Below are positions 7,148 through 15,919 of a stretch of 64,000 bases of DNA, piece after piece. The stretch is from the NCBI RefSeq assembly GCF_019711615.1, contig NZ_JAIGNS010000001.1, forward strand, positions 248,001 to 312,000, written 5' to 3'. Position 1 is the first letter of the stretch; each line of letters begins with the position of its first letter. A model generated the notes under the pieces. It saw only the letters and a program-made list of their open reading frames with translations, had not been told where the DNA came from and made no database searches. The translations under genes and the position numbers were made by a program. The stretch is from Qipengyuania intermedia. GTDB taxonomy: Bacteria > Pseudomonadota > Alphaproteobacteria > Sphingomonadales > Sphingomonadaceae.

Positions 7148-7518
7148 CAGCGGCGCTCGCGATGCAACGTGATCCCGATCTGCTCGCCCGCTTCGGCAAT
7201 CGCCAGCTTGACGATCTTGACCGTCACAGCCTCGACGCGTTTGTCCTGCAGGAACAGAGTTTCGCAAACGTGATCGGCGACCGCCTCGATCAGCTTGAAG
7301 TGCACGCCCTCCGGGAGCGCCTCCGAAGCGGCGAACTTGAGATCCATGTAATTCTTGGAATCGTCGAGCGAGGTGTCCGCATCGTAGTGCGGCAGCGGTT
7401 TCATCCGGACCTGGATCGTGAAGCGCAAAGGCTGGGGCTTACCAGTCTCTTCGGAGTAGATGCCGGTGAGGACATCATGTTCGAAGTCCGCAACTTCGAG
7501 GATCAGCGAATCGTTCAT
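7147..7518 (-). CDS. folB: Dihydroneopterin aldolase-like protein FolB
   Basis: A 123-residue protein of FolB length and pattern: LILEVADFEHDVLTGIYSEE near the start resembles the 'l.l.g.G.E..' entry of the family, followed by D-D-S-K-N-Y-M-D-L (about 52-60) and the 'IEAVADHVCETLF' helix (78-90). FolB cleaves dihydroneopterin to 6-hydroxymethyl-dihydropterin in folate synthesis. The canonical glycine-rich entry is altered, so substrate could differ (for example epimerase-type). AGGGGG precedes the ATG. Confidence 0.8.
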   Translation of the reverse strand: MNDSLILEVADFEHDVLTGIYSEETGKPQPLRFTIQVRMKPLPHYDADTSLDDSKNYMDLKFAASEALPEGVHFKLIEAVADHVCETLFLQDKRVEAVTVKIVKLAIAEAGEQIGITLHRERR

Positions 7519-7526
7519 GGGTCCCC

Positions 7527-8417
7527 CTAACCCGGATTGGACCAGCGTGCGAAAATCGCAGTGGGCAAATGCCGTCCGTTCTCGCCGGTTTCGCGTACCG
7601 CAAGGTCGCCATGTTCGATCTTGCCGGGCAGGTCGGCGAACACCTCTTCGAGAAGTCCGCCAAGCGCGAGGCTGCTCATCCTGACAGCATAGACCGTCAG
7701 GAACAGGAAGCTGCTGTTTTCGTCCAGCAGCTTGCGGCAGTCGGAAACCAGTTCGGGAAGGCCGTCCTCAAGTCGCCAAGTTTCGTTCTTCGGGCCGCGG
7801 CCGAATTTCGGCGGATCGAGGATGATGCCGTCGTAGCGATTTTCCCGGCGAACCTCGCGTGCGGCGAACTTCATCGCATCGTCGACCAGCCAGCGGATCG
7901 GGCGATCTTCCATGCCGGAAAGCGCAGCGTTCTCGCGGGCCTGCGCAACCGATTTCTTGCTGGCATCGACATGCGTCACCCGGCCGTGGCGGCTGAGCGC
8001 GAGCGAACCGACGCCGGTGTAGCCGAACAGGTTCATGGTCTCCGCATCGGTGCGCCCGTCGAGCTGGCTTCGCATCCAGTCCCAAACCGGCGCCATGTCG
8101 GGGAAAAATTGAAGGTGGCGAAAGGGCGTCGGCTGTGCGGTAAAGCGGACCTCGTCGTAACCGAGGGTCCAGCCTGCTTCCGGCAGGCTGCCGTCACGGT
8201 GCCAGCGGCCCCCGCCGTCCTCGTCTGCGCCCGGAATGAATTCCCCATCCGCCTGCCAGTCGTCGTTTCGCGGCGACCACATGGCCTGCGGTTCGGGGCG
8301 GATGAAACTGTAATCGCCGAAGCTCTCCAGCTTGCGGCCATGCCCGCTATCGAGCAGGCGATAGGCATCCCAGCCCTCCCCGACCATAAGCATGGGATCG
8401 CGCACGAGCTCAGCCAT
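7527..8417 (-). CDS. Class I SAM-dependent methyltransferase (RlmI/RlmL-like, PF10672-type)
   Basis: A 296-residue protein with SAM motif I NLFGYTGVGSLALSRHG, acidic motif VDASKKSVAQARENA, and motif IV LDPPKFGRGPK, the arrangement of 23S rRNA cytosine-5/guanine-N2 methyltransferases. There is no N-terminal PUA domain, so it is shorter than E. coli RlmI (about 396). An N-terminal part of about 90 residues (WSPRNDDWQADGEF) is conserved in alphaproteobacterial members. ATG 8417 overlaps the thrC stop (TGATG). The nucleic acid target is inferred. Confidence 0.85.
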   Translation of the reverse strand: MAELVRDPMLMVGEGWDAYRLLDSGHGRKLESFGDYSFIRPEPQAMWSPRNDDWQADGEFIPGADEDGGGRWHRDGSLPEAGWTLGYDEVRFTAQPTPFRHLQFFPDMAPVWDWMRSQLDGRTDAETMNLFGYTGVGSLALSRHGRVTHVDASKKSVAQARENAALSGMEDRPIRWLVDDAMKFAAREVRRENRYDGIILDPPKFGRGPKNETWRLEDGLPELVSDCRKLLDENSSFLFLTVYAVRMSSLALGGLLEEVFADLPGKIEHGDLAVRETGENGRHLPTAIFARWSNPG

Positions 8418-9808
8418 CAGGCCGCGTGCTCCAGGATGTGGGCACGCACGGCCTCGTAGGTGCCGGGCAATTCCACATAGCTTTCCTCGCGCGCGAACAG
8501 GTCGCCCACGCGCGTCGGCAGGGGCGGACGCAGCCCGGTCGCCCTTTCCACGGCATCGGGGAACTTGGCCGGATGAGCCGTCGCGAGCGTCACGACGGGG
8601 ACCGTCGGGTCTATTCCCGCCACACGAGCTGCATGGAGGCCGATAGCGGTATGCGGATCGAGCATTTCGTCGCACTGCTCGAAAGCCCAACGCATCGCTT
8701 GCGCCATGTCGTCCGCATCGGCGCGAGCGCTCGCGAACAGGGAAGCTGCGCCTTCGCGCTGCGCATTGGTAAGCCGCATGGCTTTTTGCGCATCGAAGGC
8801 CGCCATCTGGTCGGCCATCGCAAGGCCATCGCGCCCGCCGACGTCGAACAGGAGACGTTCGAAATTGGAGCTGACCTGGATGTCCATGCTGGGCGCAGCG
8901 GTGGCGGTCACGGTGCCAGTCGAGTAGTCGCCGTCCGCCAGCGCGCGATGCAGGATGTCGTTCACATTAGTGGCGACCAGAAGCTTTTCGATCGGCAGGC
9001 CCATCTGCGCCGCTACGTGGCCTGCAAAGACGTCGCCGAAATTCCCGGTCGGTACGCTGAAGGCGACCTTGCGCTCCGGCCCACCCAATTGGAGCGCGGA
9101 GGTGAAATAGTAGACCACCTGCGCCATCAGCCTGGCCCAGTTAATGGAATTGACCGCGCCGATCCGGTGCTTTGCCGTGACGTCGGCATCGGCAAAGATG
9201 CGCTTCACCATCGCCTGAGCATCGTCGAAACTGCCATCGATGGCGATGTTGTGGACATTGGGCGCGCGCACCGTGGTCATCTGGCGGCGCTGGACGTCGC
9301 TGACCCTGCCCTTGGGGTGCAGCATGAAGATTTCGACGTTGTCGAGACCCGCGACGGCATCGATCGCCGCACTGCCGGTATCGCCGCTGGTCGCCCCGAC
9401 GATCGTCAGGCTGCCCTCTTCGCGGGCGAGAAATTCCTCGAACAGGAGGCCGAGCATTTGCAGCGCCACGTCCTTGAATGCGAGCGTGGGACCATGGAAA
9501 AGCTCGAGCACCCAATGCTGCTCGTCCAGCTGCACCAGCGGGGTCACGGCCTTGTGAGCGAAGCGACCATAGGCCTTGGCCGTTAGCTCGCGCAGACGCT
9601 CGGGCGTCAGGCAGTCGCCGACGAAGGGCTTCATCACACGGGCGGCGACTTCGGCGTAAGGCAGACCGCGCATGTCCGCGATCTGGTCCTTGGTGAACTG
9701 CGGCCATTCTTCAGGCACGTAAAGGCCGCCGTCGCTGGCGAGGCCGGCCAGTGTGACGCCTGAAAAATCGAGCGTCGGAGCGCTGCCGCGGGTGGAGACG
9801 TATTTCAT
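8417..9808 (-). CDS. thrC: Threonine synthase
   Basis: A 463-residue PLP enzyme starting MKYVSTRGSAPTLDFSGVTL, the class II (E. coli/yeast-like) threonine synthase entry. FHGPTLAFKDVALQ (about 104-117) carries the PLP lysine (about 112), GATSGDTGSAAI the phosphate-binding loop, and VPTGNFGDVFAG the substrate region. It converts O-phosphohomoserine to threonine. A start at 9847 would add 13 residues without support. The gene is linked downstream to the methyltransferase by a 1-base overlap. Confidence 0.96.
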   Translation of the reverse strand: MKYVSTRGSAPTLDFSGVTLAGLASDGGLYVPEEWPQFTKDQIADMRGLPYAEVAARVMKPFVGDCLTPERLRELTAKAYGRFAHKAVTPLVQLDEQHWVLELFHGPTLAFKDVALQMLGLLFEEFLAREEGSLTIVGATSGDTGSAAIDAVAGLDNVEIFMLHPKGRVSDVQRRQMTTVRAPNVHNIAIDGSFDDAQAMVKRIFADADVTAKHRIGAVNSINWARLMAQVVYYFTSALQLGGPERKVAFSVPTGNFGDVFAGHVAAQMGLPIEKLLVATNVNDILHRALADGDYSTGTVTATAAPSMDIQVSSNFERLLFDVGGRDGLAMADQMAAFDAQKAMRLTNAQREGAASLFASARADADDMAQAMRWAFEQCDEMLDPHTAIGLHAARVAGIDPTVPVVTLATAHPAKFPDAVERATGLRPPLPTRVGDLFAREESYVELPGTYEAVRAHILEHAA

Positions 9809-9859
9809 CGTAAGAAGGCGGTTAGCGAGGTGCCGCGCACCGGGCAAGCAAGCGGCTCT

Positions 9860-10438
9860 TTAATCGTCTTTAGCGCGCGTGCCACGCCGACGCAGGGCAA
9901 GGAGGTATATGACGAGCGCTGTCAGTGCGAAGAAGAACCACTGGCCCGCGTAGGCGAGATGATTGTTCGGGAGGTTGCGCGGATCGGGACTGGCGAGAGG
10001 TTCGAGACCTGCCAGGCCTTCTCCAGACACCACACGTCCGCCGGGCGCGATAGTGCCGCGTACTTCGCCGCCGTCCCATTCGACCGGTTGCGGACTCCGC
10101 GAAAAACCGAGATCGACAATAATGGTCCGGCCATCTGCCAGGACGCAGCTCGCCCTGTGCGCCATGCCTTTTGCACCGCGGCTATTGGTGCCAGCGACCG
10201 TCGTGGTGTTCGTTACATCCTCGCAGGCAACGGTGGTCCTGCGGTAAAGCACATCCTCGATGCCTGCCGCATCGTCCGGGTAGCCGACTTCAGACGACAT
10301 GCGCAGCGATTGCTCGGCTTGCGCAATGAGCGCCTCCTTCTCGTCCATCCTGCCCAACTGCCAGAAGCCGAGCGCGATCATCACGGCGATGGCAGCGGCC
10401 ACGATGATCGTGGGGATGACGGGAATGCGGGTGATCAT
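9860..10438 (-). CDS. SURF1 family cytochrome oxidase assembly protein
   Basis: A 192-residue SURF1/Shy1 homologue: an N-terminal membrane segment (about 7-24) followed by FWQLGRMDEKEALI, a periplasmic domain, the conserved NNHLAYAGQWFFFALTAL (about 158-175) starting the second membrane segment, and a short basic tail. SURF1 helps insert haem a into subunit I of aa3-type oxidases. It follows ctaE after a 13-bp hairpin, so its expression may be reduced relative to the structural genes. Confidence 0.93.
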   Translation of the reverse strand: MITRIPVIPTIIVAAAIAVMIALGFWQLGRMDEKEALIAQAEQSLRMSSEVGYPDDAAGIEDVLYRRTTVACEDVTNTTTVAGTNSRGAKGMAHRASCVLADGRTIIVDLGFSRSPQPVEWDGGEVRGTIAPGGRVVSGEGLAGLEPLASPDPRNLPNNHLAYAGQWFFFALTALVIYLLALRRRGTRAKDD

Positions 10439-10462
10439 GGTGTCACTGTCTCATTCGAAAGC

Positions 10463-10500
10463 GAAAGGGGCAGCCGCGGCAATGCCGGGCTGCCCCTTTC
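10463..10500 (-). terminator. Hairpin between ctaE and SURF1 (partial terminator or stabiliser)
   Basis: Perfect 13-bp arms GAAAGGGGCAGCC / GGCTGCCCCTTTC around a 12-base loop. It lies 24-61 bases after the ctaE stop and ends 25 bases before the SURF1 start. The weak T tract (TTTCGCTTTC) suggests attenuation or 3'-end protection of the cox mRNA rather than full termination. Confidence 0.65.
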
Positions 10501-10523
10501 AATATCCGGCAAGCCGGAAGGCA

Positions 10524-11345
10524 TTAGTGGAATTCGGCTCCCCAGCCGCCCCAGACGTAGACGACGGCAAAGAGGAACAGCCACACGACGTCGACGAAGT
10601 GCCAGTACCACGCAGCCGCTTCGAAACCGAAGTGCTGGCGGGGCGTGAAGTGGCCCTTGTAGGTACGCACGAGGCAGACGATTAGGAAGATCGTGCCAAC
10701 AAGCACGTGGAAGCCGTGGAAGCCGGTCGCCATGTAGAAGGCCGAGCTGTAGGTGTTGCCGCCGAACGCGAACGGAGCGACGCCGTACTCGTAAGCCTGA
10801 ATCAGGGTGAAGACGGCACCGAGGATGACAGTGAGCCAAAGGCCTTTCTTCAGACCTTCGCGGTCGCCGTGGATCAGCGAGTGGTGCGCCCAGGTAACCG
10901 TAGTGCCCGAGCAGAGCAGAATCATCGTGTTCAGCAGAGGGAGGCTGAAGGGATTGATCACTTCTTCGATCGCCGCGGGGGGCCAGACGCCGCCCACCAC
11001 TTCGGAGATTTCCGAGGGGAACAGGGCGAAATCGAACCAGCTCCAGAACCAGCCGACGAAGAACATCACTTCGGAAGCGATGAACAGGATCATGCCGTAA
11101 CGCATGTGCAGCTGGACGACCGGCGTGTGATCGCCGCGCTCTGCTTCCTTCACGATATTGCCGAACCACGCGAAGAACGTGGCGATCAGGCCGGCGATGC
11201 CGAGACCGAGCACGAGGTGCGCGCTGGCCATTTCGTGCATGTAGAGCACCATGCCGCTGGTGAAGGTAAGCGCCGACAGCGAGCCGATCAGCGGCCAGAT
11301 ATCGGGTTCGAGGATATGATATTCGTGATTGACGTTGCCAGCCAT
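10524..11345 (-). CDS. ctaE: Cytochrome c oxidase subunit III
   Basis: A 273-residue seven-helix subunit III; N-terminal EYHILEPDIWPLIGS, the RGDHTPVVQLHMRYGMILFI segment near residue 80, and the C-terminal HFVDVVWLFLFAVVYVWGG are family hallmarks. It is part of the aa3-type oxidase whose subunits I and II are encoded upstream on the same strand. It stabilises proton uptake into subunit I. The gene follows ctaG by 67 bases and ends before a strong hairpin. Confidence 0.97.
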   Translation of the reverse strand: MAGNVNHEYHILEPDIWPLIGSLSALTFTSGMVLYMHEMASAHLVLGLGIAGLIATFFAWFGNIVKEAERGDHTPVVQLHMRYGMILFIASEVMFFVGWFWSWFDFALFPSEISEVVGGVWPPAAIEEVINPFSLPLLNTMILLCSGTTVTWAHHSLIHGDREGLKKGLWLTVILGAVFTLIQAYEYGVAPFAFGGNTYSSAFYMATGFHGFHVLVGTIFLIVCLVRTYKGHFTPRQHFGFEAAAWYWHFVDVVWLFLFAVVYVWGGWGAEFH

Positions 11346-11412
11346 TATACTCGCGTCCTGTATTCGCGTTATAGCGCTGCCCTTAAAGCGCCATGGCGCG
11401 CGGGTCTAGGGT

Positions 11413-11985
11413 CTACTCTGCAGAATCTAGCGCGCGGTGGAAAGTATAGGAAAGCGTGATCTGCTCGACACCTTCCATGTTGGGATCGTCCAGCGCCTTG
11501 GGATCGACGAAATACAGCACCGGCATGCGGACTTCCTCACCGGGCTGGAGCGTCTGCTCGGTAAAGCAGAAGCACTGGATCTTGTTGAAATATGCGCCCG
11601 CCTGGACCGGCATGACGTTGAACGTCGCCGTACCGGTGATCGGCTGGTCGGAATTGTTCTTCGCGACGTAGATAGCCATGTCGCGCTGGCCGATGGTCAC
11701 GGTGTCGGTCGGCTGCTCCGGCCTGAAGCTCCATCCGAGACCGGGCGCGACCGAACCATCGAACCGGATCGAAATCTGCTTCCCGCCGGCGGCCTGGCCC
11801 ATGCGCTCTGCAAGGCTGGCTTCGCTTTCGGTGGCGCGCTGTGTCGTACCGCCGAAGCCAGTGACCTGGCAGAACAGTTCGTAAAGCGGCACCGCTGCAT
11901 AACCGAGGCCAAGCATGGCGGCAGCGCCGAGCAGAGCCAGCATCGCGGTACGGGTCTTGCGTGTCTCCAGCGTAGCGGCAGTCAC
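11413..11985 (-). CDS. ctaG: Cytochrome c oxidase assembly protein CtaG/Cox11
   Basis: A 190-residue Cox11: one N-terminal membrane anchor (about 15-35), then a periplasmic immunoglobulin-like domain with the copper motif CFCFTEQ (about 138-144) and Y-F-V-D-P. It delivers copper to the CuB site of subunit I. GTG start 11985 has AGGA about 6 bases upstream, and the gene begins 7 bases after the stop of the tiny CoxF-like gene. Confidence 0.96.
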   Translation of the reverse strand: MTAATLETRKTRTAMLALLGAAAMLGLGYAAVPLYELFCQVTGFGGTTQRATESEASLAERMGQAAGGKQISIRFDGSVAPGLGWSFRPEQPTDTVTIGQRDMAIYVAKNNSDQPITGTATFNVMPVQAGAYFNKIQCFCFTEQTLQPGEEVRMPVLYFVDPKALDDPNMEGVEQITLSYTFHRALDSAE

Positions 11986-11992
11986 TGTATCC

Positions 11993-12112
11993 TCACATCC
12001 TCACGATCGTGATCATGTAGAAAAGCACGGCAAGAAACAGAAGGATTCCGCCAAGGACGAGATTGCGGCTCTTCTGGCGGCGCTTGAATTCGGCTTCTTC
12101 TTCGGGGGTCAT
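11993..12112 (-). CDS. Tiny CoxF-like membrane protein of the oxidase operon
   Basis: A 39-residue frame: [17 protein letters not shown], then one hydrophobic helix (about 19-35), ending VRM. The short acidic/basic head plus single helix matches the small proteins often encoded between ctaB and ctaG in alphaproteobacteria ('CoxF'). ATG overlaps the ctaB stop (ATGA). It is too short for many gene finders; position and coupling make it credible. Its function, presumably in oxidase assembly, is not established here. Confidence 0.78.
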   Translation of the reverse strand: MTPEEEAEFKRRQKSRNLVLGGILLFLAVLFYMITIVRM

Positions 12113-13029
12113 AGGGCGGCTCCGTATTGGGCGGCGATGCGATCCACGACCAGCACCGCGAAAAGGGCGAAGAGGTACAGCACGCTATAGCCGAAAAGGC
12201 GCTTTTCCGGGAGCATCTTGTCGCCTTCTACCGGCTCGCGAAAGGCGACCGGAACCGACAGCGCAAGGAAAACGAGCGAGAGCACAGAGGCCGAAATCCC
12301 GTAGATCGCTCCGGTTCCGCCGATCAACCATGGCGCAATGGCAATGGGAAGCAGGATGACGGAATAAGCCAGGATCTGGCGACGCGTCGATTTGGCGCCC
12401 TTCACCACCGGCATCATCGGAATGCCGACCTTCGCGTAATCGCTTTGCACGAACAGCGCGAGCGCCCAGAAATGCGGCGGCGTCCAGGTGAAGATAATCG
12501 CGAACAGCAGCACCGGCATCAGGGTGATGTCTCCGGTGACGGCTACCCATCCGATCAACGGCGGGAAGGCCCCTGCCCCGCCTCCGATGACGATATTCTG
12601 CGGCGTGCGCGGCTTCAGCCAGATCGTGTAGATCACCGCATAATAGACGATGGACAGCGCCAGTATCGCCGCCGACAGCCAGTTCACCGCCAGGCCCATG
12701 ATCACCACGGAGGCGGCGGATATCAGGATGCCGAAGTCGCGGGCGTCGGTGCGCTGCATCTTCCCGGTCGGCAGGGGACGCTGCGAGGTGCGCTTCATTT
12801 CCGCGTCGATGTCCGCTTCCCACCACTGGTTGAGAGCGGCCGCCCCGCCCGCGCCGAGCGCGATGCAAAGGATGGCGGTGAAACCGATCACCGGATTGAT
12901 GCTGCCAGGCGCGGCGAGCAGGCCGCACAGGCCCGTGAAAATCACGAGGCTCATCACGCGCGGCTTGGTCAGCGCGTAAAAGTCGCGCCAGTCCGCCGGG
13001 AGCTGGGTTGTGGGGGCTGCTTGGGTCAT
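12109..13029 (-). CDS. ctaB: Protohaem IX farnesyltransferase (haem O synthase)
   Basis: A 306-residue UbiA-family membrane prenyltransferase with the first Asp-rich motif [21 protein letters not shown]-region (about 67-87) and [14 protein letters not shown]. Eight or nine membrane segments are visible. It farnesylates haem b to haem O, the precursor of haem a for the aa3 oxidase encoded in this cluster. It lies between the hydrolase gene and the CoxF-like gene; the promoter is not obvious and read-through from ctaD is possible. Confidence 0.97.
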   Translation of the reverse strand: MTQAAPTTQLPADWRDFYALTKPRVMSLVIFTGLCGLLAAPGSINPVIGFTAILCIALGAGGAAALNQWWEADIDAEMKRTSQRPLPTGKMQRTDARDFGILISAASVVIMGLAVNWLSAAILALSIVYYAVIYTIWLKPRTPQNIVIGGGAGAFPPLIGWVAVTGDITLMPVLLFAIIFTWTPPHFWALALFVQSDYAKVGIPMMPVVKGAKSTRRQILAYSVILLPIAIAPWLIGGTGAIYGISASVLSLVFLALSVPVAFREPVEGDKMLPEKRLFGYSVLYLFALFAVLVVDRIAAQYGAAL

Positions 13030-13109
13030 GGGATTCGCTGGGGAGCCCTATACCTTGTTCCAAGGTCCTGTCCAAGCCGTCTCCGAAAGGCAGGTTGACC
13101 CACGAGTGT

Positions 13110-14069
13110 TTAGAGTTTGCCGAGCCATTCGAGCAGCAGCTCGTTGACTTCCTCCGGCCGTTCCTGCTGCGTCCAGTGGCCGACATTGTCGAGGATGTGG
13201 CCTTCGATCTTAGGTGCGAAAAACTTCATCATGCCGACGGGATCGGTCACCGCCCCGAAGAGGAAGGTCGCCGGATCACGCGTACCGCCGATGAAAAGCG
13301 CCGGCTGTTCGATGCGTTTGCCCTTCCAGCCCTGCAGCCATTCGTAATCGGCCACGTGATTGCGATACCGGTTAAGCGGACCGCGAAAGCCTGACGCCTT
13401 GAACTCCGCCTCGTAGAAATCGAGGTCCTCGTTGGTGAGCCACGGCACTGGCACCGGATCAGGCAGTCCTTCGAGGAAGGTGGCGCCATAGGGCTTGTCC
13501 CAATAGCTGCCCGGGGGAACGTCGCCGCTGATCGAGTACATCATCCGGTGCACCCAGTCGCGCGGGTCCTTCTCGGCCTCTGCTTCGGCCACGCCCTCGG
13601 CCTGGAAATACTCCTGGTAGAAGTACTTTCCCTGCGATGTGAAGTGTTCGTGGAATACCTCGGTGAACGGACGCTGCGGCACGCCGGCGAAAGGTACGGA
13701 TAGTCCCGCCACCGCGCGGAAGTGTTCGGGATGGGTCAGCGCAGTGTTCCATACGATGGGCGCGCCCCAATCGTGCCCGATGAGGATCGCCGGCTGGTCC
13801 GGCTGCAATGCCATCTTCAGGCCGACAAGATCGCCGACGATTTTCTCGAGCGCGTAGGCTTCGACCGGGTGCGGCTTGTCCGAACCGCCATAGCCGCGCA
13901 CATCGATCGCACAGGCGGTAAAGCCTGCCTCGGCAATCGGCCCGATCTGGTGCCGCCAGCTATACCAGCTTTCCGGAAACCCGTGGACCATGATGACCAG
14001 CGGGCCCTCGCCGTCGACGGCACAGCGCAGGCTCAGCTCTCCGACATCGATCATCTGCATTTCAGGCAT
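13110..14069 (-). CDS. Epoxide-hydrolase-like alpha/beta hydrolase
   Basis: A 319-residue alpha/beta hydrolase with HGFPESWYSWRHQI (about 29-42, oxyanion hole HGFP), nucleophile elbow GHDWG (Asp about 100) and a C-terminal 'LDNVGHWTQQERPEEVN' histidine region. The Asp nucleophile and cap region fit soluble epoxide hydrolases or haloalkane dehalogenases rather than esterases. It is inserted in the oxidase cluster between ctaD and ctaB, just after the ctaD terminator, with no obvious link to respiration. Confidence 0.87.
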   Translation of the reverse strand: MPEMQMIDVGELSLRCAVDGEGPLVIMVHGFPESWYSWRHQIGPIAEAGFTACAIDVRGYGGSDKPHPVEAYALEKIVGDLVGLKMALQPDQPAILIGHDWGAPIVWNTALTHPEHFRAVAGLSVPFAGVPQRPFTEVFHEHFTSQGKYFYQEYFQAEGVAEAEAEKDPRDWVHRMMYSISGDVPPGSYWDKPYGATFLEGLPDPVPVPWLTNEDLDFYEAEFKASGFRGPLNRYRNHVADYEWLQGWKGKRIEQPALFIGGTRDPATFLFGAVTDPVGMMKFFAPKIEGHILDNVGHWTQQERPEEVNELLLEWLGKL

Positions 14070-14089
14070 CCGGGCATTTCCTTAGCGCA

Positions 14090-14123
14090 AAACAAAACGG
14101 CCGATCCCTCATGGGACCGGCCG
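14090..14123 (-). terminator. Rho-independent terminator after ctaD
   Basis: On the minus strand CGGCCGGTCCC pairs with GGGATCGGCCG (one mismatch) around a short loop, followed by TTTTGTTTT. It lies about 28 bases after the ctaD stop and about 20 bases before the start of the hydrolase gene. Confidence 0.8.
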
Positions 14124-14150
14124 CTTTGTCATGTCCAGCTATAGCTACGC

Positions 14151-15866
14151 TCAGGCCGTTGCAGGCTTCGCATCGCCAATGTGGTCGTGGTGGTCGTGAT
14201 GCTCTTCGATCACCGGAAGTTCGCTGAACTGGTGGAACGGCGGCGGGCTCGACAGGCTCCACTCGAGCGTGGTCGCGCCTTCGCCCCAGTAGTTCGCTTC
14301 GGCCTTCTTTCCGGCCACGAAGGCATAGATGATGTTCGCGAAGAACAGGAGCATCGATGCTGCCATGATCATGTAGCCGAAGGTGCTGATCTCGTTCCAG
14401 TAGGTGTAGGCATCCGCATAGTCCGGATAACGGCGCGGCATGCCCTGCCAGCCCAGGAAGTGCTGCGGGAAGAAGATCACGTTCACGCCGATGAAGAAGC
14501 CCCAGAAGTGGAGGTGCGACAGAAGCTCGGAGTGCATCCGGCCGCTCATCTTCGGGAACCAGTAATAGAAACCGGCGAACATCGAGAACACTGCGCCCAT
14601 CGACAGGACGTAGTGGAAGTGGGCAACCACGAAGTAGGTGTCGTGTACCACGTCGTCCACGCCGCCGTTGGCGAGATAGACGCCGGTCACGCCGCCCACG
14701 GTGAAGAGGAAGATGAAGCCCAGCGCCCAGACCATCGGCGACTTGAACTCGATCGAACCGCCCCACATCGTGGCGATCCAGCTGAAGATCTTCACGCCGG
14801 TCGGGACCGCGATGACCATGGTCGCTGCGGTGAAGTACATCTTCGTGTTCACGTCGAGGCCGACGGTGTACATGTGGTGTGCCCACACGACGAAGCCGAC
14901 GACGCCGATCGCGACCATGGCGTAGGCCATGCCGAGGTAGCCGAAGACCGGCTTGCGGCTGAAGGTCGCCACGATCTGCGAGATCATGCCGAAGCCCGGC
15001 AGGATCATGATGTAGACTTCAGGGTGACCGAAGAACCAGAACAGATGCTGGTACAGGATCGGGTCGCCGCCGCCTGCGGGATCGAAGAAGGTCGTGCCGA
15101 AGTTACGGTCGGTAATCAGCATGGTGATTGCTGCTGCGAGAACCGGCAGGGCCAGCAGCAGCAGGAATGCGGTGACCAGCACCGACCATACGAACAGCGG
15201 CATCTTGTGCAGGGTCATGCCCGGCGCGCGCATGTTGAAGATGGTGGTGATGAAGTTCGTGGCACCCAGGATCGAGCCAGCGCCCGCAAGGTGCAGCGAG
15301 AAGATCGCAAAGTCGACTGCCGGACCGGTGGAGCCCGAAGTCGAAAGCGGTGCGTAAACAGTCCAGCCCACGCCTGCACCCGGCCCGATACCGCCGGGAA
15401 CGAAGAGTGAGAACATCAGCGACAGGAAGCCCGCCACCGTCAGCCAGAACGAGATGTTGTTCATGCGCGGGAAGGCCATGTCGGGGGCGCCGATCATGAG
15501 CGGCACGAACCAGTTACCGAAGCCACCGATCATGGCGGGCATGACCATGAAGAAGACCATGATCAGGCCGTGCGCCGTGATAAACACGTTCCACATGTGC
15601 AGCGCGCTGTCGATATCGGCTGCGCCGCCCATCAGCTGCGCCCAGTACTGGAGGTACTGGATGCCCGGTTCGGCCAGCTCGGCACGCATGATGCCCGAAA
15701 TCGCGCCACCAATGATACCCGCGAAGATCGCGAAGATCAGGTAGAGCGTACCGATGTCCTTGTGGTTCGTGGACATGAACCAGCGCGCGAAGAAGCCGGG
15801 CTTGTGGTCGGCATCATGCGCGTGGTGGTCGTCGTGGGCCTGGAAGCTGTCGGCGGTAGTGGCCAT
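14151..15866 (-). CDS. ctaD: Cytochrome c oxidase subunit I (aa3 type)
   Basis: A 571-residue subunit I with a His/Asp-rich N-terminal head (residues 10-22), twelve membrane segments, [17 protein letters not shown] carrying the CuB His and cross-linked Tyr, the HHMYTVG CuB His pair, and [12 protein letters not shown] with the haem a/a3 ligands. It reduces O2 and pumps protons in the inner membrane. It follows coxB by 53 bases and is followed by a terminator. Confidence 0.98.
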   Translation of the reverse strand: MATTADSFQAHDDHHAHDADHKPGFFARWFMSTNHKDIGTLYLIFAIFAGIIGGAISGIMRAELAEPGIQYLQYWAQLMGGAADIDSALHMWNVFITAHGLIMVFFMVMPAMIGGFGNWFVPLMIGAPDMAFPRMNNISFWLTVAGFLSLMFSLFVPGGIGPGAGVGWTVYAPLSTSGSTGPAVDFAIFSLHLAGAGSILGATNFITTIFNMRAPGMTLHKMPLFVWSVLVTAFLLLLALPVLAAAITMLITDRNFGTTFFDPAGGGDPILYQHLFWFFGHPEVYIMILPGFGMISQIVATFSRKPVFGYLGMAYAMVAIGVVGFVVWAHHMYTVGLDVNTKMYFTAATMVIAVPTGVKIFSWIATMWGGSIEFKSPMVWALGFIFLFTVGGVTGVYLANGGVDDVVHDTYFVVAHFHYVLSMGAVFSMFAGFYYWFPKMSGRMHSELLSHLHFWGFFIGVNVIFFPQHFLGWQGMPRRYPDYADAYTYWNEISTFGYMIMAASMLLFFANIIYAFVAGKKAEANYWGEGATTLEWSLSSPPPFHQFSELPVIEEHHDHHDHIGDAKPATA

Positions 15867-15919
15867 CTTGCTATACTCTCGAATGCGTTTTCGTCAGCGG
15901 ACTGGAATCTAAAGCGTAA

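Noticed and set aside
14181-15410. 409-codon open frame on the plus strand
   Set aside because: Antisense to ctaD; His/Glu/Asp-rich translation without any fold pattern.
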